Below are positions 33,364 through 40,678 of a DNA stretch of 64,000 bases, piece by piece. Each line of letters opens with the position of its first letter. Position 1 is the stretch's first letter. The translations under genes and the position numbers were made by a program. The notes under the pieces were generated by a model that saw only the letters and a list, made by a program, of their open reading frames with translations, did no database searches and was not told where the DNA came from. This DNA is from JALQUL01 sp964556425 (GTDB lineage Bacteria; Pseudomonadota; Gammaproteobacteria; Burkholderiales; Burkholderiaceae_C): NCBI GenBank assembly GCA_964556425.1, contig CAZKWC010000001.1:50648-114647 (forward strand), written 5' to 3'.

Positions 33364-34340
33364 ATTCAGAAACCCCTATTAACCCCATCCCAGACGCCTT
33401 AATCACAATGGCTGCATCCACTAGTGAGGCGACTGATGGACAAAAATGTGGTCTAGTCGCTATTGTTGGTCGTCCCAATGTTGGTAAGTCCACCCTTATT
33501 AATGCCTTGGTTGGGCAAAAAATTAGCATCACGTCACGCAAGGCGCAAACTACCCGTCACCGTATTACAGGTGTGCGTACTCGTGAAAAAACACAATATG
33601 TTTTTGTAGATACTCCAGGTTACCAAACCGAATATAGTGCAGCCTTAAATAAATCACTCAACAAAACAGTGGTAGGTGCAGTAAGTGATGTTGATTTAGT
33701 ATTATTTTTGGTCGAGGCGGGTCGATTTAGTGCACAAGACGCCAAAGTCTTGGCTTTGTTAGATCCAAAAATCCCTTGTATCTTAATTGCCAATAAATTA
33801 GACGAAGTTAAAATCCGAGCTCAAATTGCACCTTGGTTACAAGAGATGCAACAACATCGCAATTTCACTGAAATTGTACCTATGTCGGCTAAAAACAAAA
33901 AAGACATTGGTCGTTTGCTCGATATTTGTGAAACTCACTTACCTGAACAAGCTTGGTGGTATGCCGAAGACGAACTCACAGACCGTAGTGAAAAGTTTTT
34001 AGCCAGCGAAATCGTACGTGAAAAATTATTCCGTTTAACTGGCGATGAATTGCCTTATACCTCTACCGTCATCATTGAGAAATTCGAAGAGGAACCAGGT
34101 CGTGGTAAAAATAAAAACAAACGTTTTGTAAAAATTTCTGCTGCCATTGTGGTCGAGCGCGATGGCCATAAAGCCATGATTGTGGGTGAAAACGGCGACA
34201 AAATTAAACGTATTGGTACTGATGCACGCATGGCATTAGAAATTTTGCTAGATGCCAAAGTATTTATTGAATTGTGGGTCAAAGTGCGTTCTGGTTGGGC
34301 CGACGATGAAGCCCGTGTGCGAGCATTTGGCTACGAATAA
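33360..34340 (+). CDS. era: GTPase Era
   Basis: 326 aa. G1 GRPNVGKSTLIN, switch with SRKAQTTRHRITG, G3 VDTPGYQ, G4 NKLDEV, and the C-terminal KH domain (KAMIVGENGDKIKRIGTDAR). Binds the 3' end of 16S rRNA in 30S assembly. About 25 residues longer at the N terminus than E. coli Era, with a Ser/Thr-rich start. Confidence 0.96.
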   Translation: MNSETPINPIPDALITMAASTSEATDGQKCGLVAIVGRPNVGKSTLINALVGQKISITSRKAQTTRHRITGVRTREKTQYVFVDTPGYQTEYSAALNKSLNKTVVGAVSDVDLVLFLVEAGRFSAQDAKVLALLDPKIPCILIANKLDEVKIRAQIAPWLQEMQQHRNFTEIVPMSAKNKKDIGRLLDICETHLPEQAWWYAEDELTDRSEKFLASEIVREKLFRLTGDELPYTSTVIIEKFEEEPGRGKNKNKRFVKISAAIVVERDGHKAMIVGENGDKIKRIGTDARMALEILLDAKVFIELWVKVRSGWADDEARVRAFGYE

Positions 34341-34409
34341 ATAAACAGGCCAAAATAATGGCATTCCAATTGACCCCCTCAAACCCAAGAACTAGCACAA
34401 GCTTCAATT

Positions 34410-35189
34410 ATGGCAGTTCAACATAAAGTAGTTGACGAGCCAAGTTATATCTTGCATCGATATGATTGGAGCGAGTCAAGTTTGGTGATTGATGTTTTTA
34501 CCCGTCATCAGGGTAGGGTGGCATTGGTGGCAAAGGGGGCTAAAAAGCCCAACTCCAGTTTTAGATCCGTGTTGCTACCACTGCAGCGTTTGCTCCTTAA
34601 TTTTGCTGGCGATACAGAAGTCAAAACACTTAAACAGGCGCATTGGGCTGGCGCTAGCCCTATGCCCTCGGGTGCCGCTTTGTTATCTGGCTTTTATATC
34701 AACGAGCTAATAAGGGCATTTTTAGCCAAAGAAGATGCCAACCCCTTGCTGTTTGATGTTTATGCCTTAACAGTCGGTTTAATTGCCTCACAGGCCAAAG
34801 AAAACAGCGAGATGGCCTTAAGAGCTTTTGAGTTGGTATTGCTTCAGCAAATGGGTTTGTTGCCCAGCCTAAAGCTGGAGGCGAACTCGGCTGTACCAGT
34901 GCAAAATAACGGTCATTATCATTTAATAGCCAATCAAGGTTTAATCCTTGTGCCTGCCGATGAACAATCTTTAACGGGGCAAGTTTGTTTGCGTTTATCA
35001 GGTCTCCTAGAGCAGTTTCAAACGCATCAGTTCGATGAATTATTACTTGGTTGTGGTCAAGCATTGTTACCATTAAAACTGCAACTCAGGTCTTTGTTAC
35101 ACTATCATAGTGCGTGTCAAAGTTTTAAAACTCGTGAGTTAATGCGTCAAGTGCAAGCGCTTCATCAGGCAGTTGTTCAATCCTCATGA
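34410..35189 (+). CDS. recO: DNA repair protein RecO
   Basis: 259 aa. N-terminal OB fold (YILHRYDWSESSLVIDVFTR, GRVALVAKGAKKPNSSFRSV) and helical C-terminal part ending HYHSACQSFKTRELMRQVQAL. Loads RecA with RecR. Between era and pdxJ as usual. Confidence 0.94.
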   Translation: MAVQHKVVDEPSYILHRYDWSESSLVIDVFTRHQGRVALVAKGAKKPNSSFRSVLLPLQRLLLNFAGDTEVKTLKQAHWAGASPMPSGAALLSGFYINELIRAFLAKEDANPLLFDVYALTVGLIASQAKENSEMALRAFELVLLQQMGLLPSLKLEANSAVPVQNNGHYHLIANQGLILVPADEQSLTGQVCLRLSGLLEQFQTHQFDELLLGCGQALLPLKLQLRSLLHYHSACQSFKTRELMRQVQALHQAVVQSS

Positions 35190-35265
35190 ATTGTGGAGAG
35201 CAATTATTGTTTTTTTGACCCAATCCGATTGGGCGAGTTGATTATTTATTTTTAAGAGTTACCCC

Positions 35266-36033
35266 ATGACAAACCTTCACTCTACTGGCAGAATTACTTT
35301 ATTAAGCGTCAATGTCAACAAGGTGGCACTACTTCGTAACTCAAGGCACTTAGATATTCCAAGCGTAACCAAAGCAGCCACTCTTTTATTGCAAGCGGGC
35401 GCTGCTGGCATTACGGTGCATCCACGCCCCGACCAACGCCACATCCGTGACTCTGATGTACATGAGCTGTCTGCACTCATGAAAGACTGGCCCGATCGTG
35501 AGTTCAACATTGAGGGCAACCCCCTGCATAATTTAATGCCCCTGATTGAAAAATATCAACCTCATCAATGCACTTTTGTACCCGATTCGCAAAATCAACT
35601 CACCAGCGATCACGGTTGGTCATTGCCCCAATGCAATGATCAATTAATACCACTTATTCAAGCGGCAAAAGAGGCTGGAAGCCGAGTTAGTTTGTTTATG
35701 GATGCCGATGCCTCTTTAATGCCATTGGCTCAGCAAATAGGCGCTGACCGTGTCGAGCTTTACACTGAGCCCTATGCTGCTGCATTTGCATGCGGCCAAT
35801 ACAGCAGTGTATTAAATGATTTTGCCAAAGCTGCTCAAGCAGCCGCTGAAGTAGGACTAGGGGTGAATGCTGGCCATGATTTAAATTTATTCAATTTAAC
35901 TCCTTTTTTAAAGGCTTGTCCACAGGTGCAAGAGGTCTCTATTGGTCATGCTTTTATGGCAGACGCATTAGAGCAAGGTTATCAAAATACCGTTCAAGCC
36001 TATTTGATAGCCATTCAAAAAGCATTTGCCTAA
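35266..36033 (+). CDS. pdxJ: Pyridoxine 5'-phosphate synthase
   Basis: 255-aa TIM barrel joining 1-deoxyxylulose 5-phosphate and 3-hydroxy-1-aminoacetone phosphate. SVNVNKVALLRNSR (N-terminal active-site strand), GITVHPRPDQRHIRDSDV, EFNIEGNP, CTFVPDS, GLGVNAGHDLNLFNL and VSIGHAFMADAL are all PdxJ blocks. Confidence 0.96.
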   Translation: MTNLHSTGRITLLSVNVNKVALLRNSRHLDIPSVTKAATLLLQAGAAGITVHPRPDQRHIRDSDVHELSALMKDWPDREFNIEGNPLHNLMPLIEKYQPHQCTFVPDSQNQLTSDHGWSLPQCNDQLIPLIQAAKEAGSRVSLFMDADASLMPLAQQIGADRVELYTEPYAAAFACGQYSSVLNDFAKAAQAAAEVGLGVNAGHDLNLFNLTPFLKACPQVQEVSIGHAFMADALEQGYQNTVQAYLIAIQKAFA

Positions 36034-36070
36034 AGCATAGTTCCGATTATTTTTACCAAGCAATCTAAAA

Positions 36071-36484
36071 ATGATTACCGGTGTGGGAACAGACTTAATT
36101 CATCTTGAGCGAATAGAAAAAGTTCAACAAAGAACCCAACATCGGTTTGCCCAAAAAATTTTAGGTCCGCAAGAATATGTGGTGTGGCATAACCGAAATA
36201 CGCAAGATAGCCAAAGAGGATTGCGTTATTTAGCGGGCCGGTTTGCAGCCAAAGAAGCCTTGTGTAAAGCGCTAGGAATAGGTTTTAGAGCACCTATGCG
36301 CTGGCATGATTTTCAGTTGCTTAGCACCGAGCTAGGTCAACCTGTTTGGCATTTTACAGGCCCATTAGCTGTTTATATTCAACAAAAAGAATTGGTTTTT
36401 CATACCAGTTTAAGCGATGAGGGCAAAATGTTAATTAGTTTTGTAGTGGCTGAAAAAGTGCCTAATTTACCCGTCTCCAATTAA
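36071..36484 (+). CDS. acpS: Holo-[acyl-carrier-protein] synthase
   Basis: 137 aa. MITGVGTDLIHLERIEKVQQ and RYLAGRFAAKEALCKALGIG carry the Mg2+/CoA-binding Asp8-equivalent and the KEA(L)xKALG motif. Transfers phosphopantetheine to ACP. 38 bp after pdxJ, 37 bp before nagZ. Confidence 0.95.
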   Translation: MITGVGTDLIHLERIEKVQQRTQHRFAQKILGPQEYVVWHNRNTQDSQRGLRYLAGRFAAKEALCKALGIGFRAPMRWHDFQLLSTELGQPVWHFTGPLAVYIQQKELVFHTSLSDEGKMLISFVVAEKVPNLPVSN

Positions 36485-36520
36485 TTATCCTCTTTCAAAA
36501 ATTAGCATAGAAAGTGCATT

Positions 36521-37612
36521 ATGACCACGCATAGCCCTCTTATTATTGATGTTGCCGGATATGAACTCACCCCCGCTGATGAGCGTCGTTTATTACATCC
36601 CTTAGTGGGCGGAATGATTTTATTTGGGCGTAATTTTCAAAGCCGTTTGCAAATCCAAAGTTTGTGCCAAGCCGTGAAAAAAATTCGCCCCGATCTGCTC
36701 ATCACAGTCGATCATGAAGGAGGCCGAGTGCAGCGTTTTAAAACCGATGGCTTCACTCATTTACCGGCTATGGGTCAGTTAGGCGAGATTTGGATGAAAG
36801 AGCCGACTGGCACCAAAATTCATGCCAATACTGGAGCACTTGCCGCCATGAATATAGCCACCGCGTGTGGTTATGTATTGGCCTCAGAATTAAGGGCTTG
36901 TGGTGTTGATTTCAGTTTTACTCCGGTGCTTGATTTGAACTATGGCAATAGCCAAGTGATTGGAAATAGGGCATTCCATTCTGATCCTAAAGTAGTAAGC
37001 GCTTTAGCAAAAAGTGTCATGATGGGTTTATTGCAAGCGGGTATGGCGCACTGCGCCAAACATTTTCCTGGCCATGGATTTGTAGGTGCCGACTCACACA
37101 CGGAAATGCCGGTAGATAAACGTAGTCTTAGGCAAATTTTAAGTACCGACGCCATGCCTTATTTTTGGTTAAGTAGCAGCTTAACTAGTGTCATGCCAGC
37201 CCATGTGATTTATTCTAAAGTGGATAAAAAACCAGCTGGTTTTTCAAGCAAATGGATACAAGATATTTTGCGTGGTAAATTGGCTTTTACCGGTGCAATT
37301 TTTAGTGATGATTTAAGTATGGCCGCTGCTAGGGTATTAAATGGTGAGCAATTAAGTTTTGCACAAGCTGCCACTCAAGCCTTAAATGCAGGTTGCGATA
37401 TGGTGTTGGTGTGTAACCAAAGTCTCAAAGATGGCCACGAACTAGATGCCGCCTTAGATGATATGTCCGATGCCTTGGCCAAAGGCTTATGGCTACCCAA
37501 TGAAGCCAGTGAGGAAAGGCGATTTTCATTAATGCCTACTAGTAGTCACCTAGATTGGGATAGCCTAATGATTTCTGCCCCTTATATGGCAGCCCTTGAG
37601 TTATTACCTTAA
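36521..37612 (+). CDS. nagZ: Beta-N-acetylhexosaminidase (peptidoglycan recycling)
   Basis: 363-aa GH3 enzyme removing GlcNAc from muropeptides in the cytosol. GGMILFGRNFQS, TVDHEGGRVQRF, GH3 signature KHFPGHGFVGADSHTEMPVD and nucleophile region IFSDDLSMAAA. Last gene of the lepA-nagZ cluster; a hairpin terminator follows 39 bp downstream. Confidence 0.95.
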   Translation: MTTHSPLIIDVAGYELTPADERRLLHPLVGGMILFGRNFQSRLQIQSLCQAVKKIRPDLLITVDHEGGRVQRFKTDGFTHLPAMGQLGEIWMKEPTGTKIHANTGALAAMNIATACGYVLASELRACGVDFSFTPVLDLNYGNSQVIGNRAFHSDPKVVSALAKSVMMGLLQAGMAHCAKHFPGHGFVGADSHTEMPVDKRSLRQILSTDAMPYFWLSSSLTSVMPAHVIYSKVDKKPAGFSSKWIQDILRGKLAFTGAIFSDDLSMAAARVLNGEQLSFAQAATQALNAGCDMVLVCNQSLKDGHELDAALDDMSDALAKGLWLPNEASEERRFSLMPTSSHLDWDSLMISAPYMAALELLP

Positions 37613-37650
37613 GCGCCCTATAAAGCTTAATTAAAAAGTAGCATTAAAGT

Positions 37651-37680
37651 AAAAAACCACCCTAAGTAGGGTGGTTTTTT
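37651..37680. terminator. Bidirectional terminator between nagZ and accD
   Basis: AAAAAACCACCCTA pairs with TAGGGTGGTTTTTT around AG; A6 and T6 flanks allow use by both convergent genes. Confidence 0.92.
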
Positions 37681-37733
37681 GTTAAGGTGTAGGTTCAATA
37701 ATAGTCTGGCGCAAGGCCAAGCTAATTACTAGT

Positions 37734-38609
37734 TTATTCGTTAATCGATTCCGCACTTTGTTTTTGCAACATTGCCAAAGAAGAGGCAATATTTTTGCGT
37801 AATTCACGACGGTCGCAAATAAAGTCAACTGCCCCTTTTTCGAGTAAAAACTCAGAGCGCTGGAAGCCCTCAGGCAAAGTGACTCGCACCGTGGATTCAA
37901 TAACTCTAGGGCCGGCAAAACCAATAAGTGCTTTGGGTTCGGCAATCACAATATCACCGACAAAAGCAAAACCAGCACTGACACCACCCATAGTGGGGTC
38001 GGTAAGTACGCTTATGTAAGGTAAGCCTTTTTTAGCCAAGCGGGTTAAAGCTGCATTGGTTTTAGCCATTTGCATAAGGCTTAATAAACCCTCTTGCATA
38101 CGTGCACCACCAGTGGCGGTAAAACAAATAAAAGGTACTTTTTGCTCGATGGCAGTTTCAACACCACGCACAAAACGTTCACCCACCACAGAGCCCATAC
38201 TACCGCCCATGAATTCGAATTCAAAGCAAGCTGCGACAAGTTCAATGCCCATAACACTACCACCCATTACCACTAGGGCATCGGTCTCACCGGTGTTTTC
38301 TAGGGCTTCTTTAAGGCGTTCTGGATATTTACGACTGTCTTTAAATTTAAGTGGGTCGATTGGCAACACTTCTTGACCAATTTCGTAACGACCTTGCGCA
38401 TCTAGGAAGTTATCTAACCTTGCACGAGCACCAATTCGCATATGATGGCTGCATGTAGGGCATACATTTTGATTTTGCTCGAGGTCGGTTTTATATAAAA
38501 CTGATTCACAAGAAGGGCATTTAACCCAAAGACCTTCCGGAACACCGCGACGTTCGGCGGGATCACTGGGTTTAATTTTTGGGGGAAGTAGTTTTTCTAA
38601 CCAAGACAT
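37734..38609 (-). CDS. accD: Acetyl-CoA carboxylase carboxyltransferase subunit beta
   Basis: 291 aa. N-terminal zinc ribbon Cys31, Cys34, Cys50, Cys53 (CPSC…CPTC) and carboxyltransferase core (GGSMGSVVGERFVRGVE, GGARMQEGLLSLMQMAKT, DPTMGGVSAGFAFVGD, IGFAGPRVIE). Start at MSWLEKLLPPK with GGAG upstream; a longer frame adds 14 atypical residues. In this order accD usually follows trpB and trpA, which are absent here. Confidence 0.96.
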   Translation of the reverse strand: MSWLEKLLPPKIKPSDPAERRGVPEGLWVKCPSCESVLYKTDLEQNQNVCPTCSHHMRIGARARLDNFLDAQGRYEIGQEVLPIDPLKFKDSRKYPERLKEALENTGETDALVVMGGSVMGIELVAACFEFEFMGGSMGSVVGERFVRGVETAIEQKVPFICFTATGGARMQEGLLSLMQMAKTNAALTRLAKKGLPYISVLTDPTMGGVSAGFAFVGDIVIAEPKALIGFAGPRVIESTVRVTLPEGFQRSEFLLEKGAVDFICDRRELRKNIASSLAMLQKQSAESINE

Positions 38610-38731
38610 ATTTTTCTCCTTATTTGCTCGGGTCAAATGAGTATAAAACAATTTACCCTATGGGTCATTAAGTAGCGGCTGTTAATCAGGGGTAAATACA
38701 ACTCAAACCAAGGCTTGAATACTTAAGGAAT

Positions 38732-38889
38732 CTGCAACAAAACTCTTAAAAGCATTCATTGCAAAGCCTTGAACGGTCTATTTTTGGTTTTTTACCCATA
38801 ACAAAGGCTATGGCTTCCAAACCAGCCTAATATCTAATTCTAATCAGCATCAGGTCTGCTAGTTTTGAGTTTTACTTCAGATTTCTTTA
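38732..38889. repeat. Degenerate dispersed repeat, copy 2
   Basis: Counterpart of 28895-29054 (same orientation). Lies in the 333-bp gap between accD and trpF, exactly where trpB/trpA would be expected. Stop codons break every frame; origin (mobile-element relic, gene remnant or regulatory repeat) cannot be decided from sequence reading. Confidence 0.65.
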
Positions 38890-38942
38890 TTCATGCTAAT
38901 TGTAGAGCCATATTGATGAAAAGCGAAGATTTCTCAATTCTT

Positions 38943-39602
38943 TCATTTTGTATCAAAAAATGAGTCGATGCTACGTACTTGTTTTAAAAACAAGGCCATT
39001 TTCTGACTATCTTTTATACCTTTAGCAAGTTCAACTCCAGAACTCACATCAAGTGAAAAAGCAATATTTTTGGTATGCAAAATTTCCATTGCCACTTGAA
39101 CATTTTCAAGATTTAATCCGCCGCCCAACACCACAGGTAAACTGAGTGCTTCGGGTATCAATTGCCAGTCAAAATGATGACCACTACCGCCATAGGCATC
39201 TGAATAAGAATCTAACAAAATACCTTTGGCCTTCGTAAACTCATTAAAAAAACCTGACCAATTAAAATCAGCACCTGCAGGCCCCACAGGAATACGAGCC
39301 GCTTTCAAAAACGGGTGATGAAATTGCTCACAGTAGGCCGCATCTTCGTCGCCGTGAAACTGCAACAAAGCAGTTGGAATGAGTGCAATCGCCTGTTTTA
39401 CTTGTTCTGCGGATGCATTGACAAACAATAAAACCGGACAAACAAAGGGCGGTAATAATTGGCAAAGCGTAGCTGCACGTTCAATAGTGACTGCCCTAGG
39501 GCTTTTTTCATAAAGTACAAATCCTGCTGCAGAAACTCCACTTTTACAAGCCGCTATTAGATCTTCTTCTCGGGTAAAACCACAAATTTTGACAGCTGTC
39601 AT
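38943..39602 (-). CDS. trpF: Phosphoribosylanthranilate isomerase
   Basis: 219-aa TIM barrel of tryptophan synthesis. VKICGFTREEDLIAA (catalytic Cys), GVSAAGFVLYEKSPRAV, FHGDEDAAYC, LLDSYSDAYGGSGHHFDW (catalytic Asp), VVLGGGLNLENV, SLDVSSGVELAKGIKD. Overlaps the truA stop by 4 bp. Not followed by trpB/trpA. Confidence 0.95.
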   Translation of the reverse strand: MTAVKICGFTREEDLIAACKSGVSAAGFVLYEKSPRAVTIERAATLCQLLPPFVCPVLLFVNASAEQVKQAIALIPTALLQFHGDEDAAYCEQFHHPFLKAARIPVGPAGADFNWSGFFNEFTKAKGILLDSYSDAYGGSGHHFDWQLIPEALSLPVVLGGGLNLENVQVAMEILHTKNIAFSLDVSSGVELAKGIKDSQKMALFLKQVRSIDSFFDTK

Positions 39603-40444
39603 TTTGAGTCCAGGATAAGGTTGGTTTCTTGGTTAAATTGACTTTGAGGGCAGGGTAGCCAATCAAAGGCGTTGGTCTTGGTGGGTAATTGCCATTTTGC
39701 TTCATAACAGGGGCCTAAGAAATACAGACCATCAGCACTAAAAGTGGGGGCAGCAATTTTTCGGTTTTTTGCTTCTAATACCTCTGTTACCCATTCACTA
39801 GGTTGGCGACCCGCACCTACATAGACCAATGTGCCCATTATGTTTCTAATCATATGATGGAGGAAAGCATTGGCCTCAAAATCAAAACGCCAATAAACCC
39901 CATTTACAGTGATTTGTTGGTGAATATCGATTTTGGAGATATTTTTTATGGGTGACAAAGCTTGGCATTGTGAGGCCCTAAATGATGAAAAATCATGCTC
40001 ACCTATAAGCCGCTGGGTGGCATTCAATAATGCATCATAATTAAGTTCTTGATAACACCAGGCCATACGTTGAAACTGAACGCTAGGCCTAATAGCCGAT
40101 TGCAGCAAAATATAGGAATAACGCCGGCTCACCGCACTAGAGCGACAATGAAAAGAATCGGGTACCTCTCGCACCCAATCAATCGCAATATCTTTGGGTA
40201 AATGTGAGTTGGCACCCCCTAACCAAGCATGCAAAGGCCTTTCAATCTCGGTATCAAAATGGGCCACTTGCATGAGGGCATGCACACCCGTGTCGGTTCT
40301 GCCAGAACAGTGTGTACGAATAGCTTGACCTGCTACTTTTGCAAGGGCTTTTTCAAGATGGTCTTGTATGGTGTTACCTGAGAGCTGACTTTGCCAGCCA
40401 TTATATGAACTTCCACTATAGCTTACACCCAATGCAATTCGCAT
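39599..40444 (-). CDS. truA: tRNA pseudouridine synthase A
   Basis: 281 aa. MRIALGVSYSGSSYNGWQSQ, catalytic Asp in HCSGRTDTGVHALMQVAHFD, VRRYSY-like SRRYSYILL, and C-terminal FLHHMIRNIMGTLVYVGAGR. Start with GAAGGTGGG upstream; the fimV terminator hairpin lies just before this ribosome site. Confidence 0.95.
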   Translation of the reverse strand: MRIALGVSYSGSSYNGWQSQLSGNTIQDHLEKALAKVAGQAIRTHCSGRTDTGVHALMQVAHFDTEIERPLHAWLGGANSHLPKDIAIDWVREVPDSFHCRSSAVSRRYSYILLQSAIRPSVQFQRMAWCYQELNYDALLNATQRLIGEHDFSSFRASQCQALSPIKNISKIDIHQQITVNGVYWRFDFEANAFLHHMIRNIMGTLVYVGAGRQPSEWVTEVLEAKNRKIAAPTFSADGLYFLGPCYEAKWQLPTKTNAFDWLPCPQSQFNQETNLILDSK

Positions 40445-40460
40445 GCCAATACCCACCTTC

Positions 40461-40491
40461 AAAAGAAAGGGCTTCAAACATTTGAAGCCCT
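40461..40491 (-). terminator. Terminator after fimV / leader hairpin of truA
   Basis: Ten-base perfect stem GGGCTTCAAA / TTTGAAGCCC (40469-40490), followed on the minus strand by TTTCTTTT, ending 17 bp before the truA start. May end fimV transcripts or attenuate truA-trpF. Confidence 0.7.
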
Positions 40492-40678
40492 AGCTCTATT
40501 TTATTTTATTTTAAGCAGCTCTGCAAAACTGCTTAGTGAACTCACAATATGCGCTGAACTTCATATATAAAAACGCTGGTAAATGCACTTTTAAAATGAG
40601 TAGCAGTTTAAATAATCTAAATAATATTTAAACTGCTTGATATATTGAGGTATAGCTCAAAATTTAAATTTCAAATCC

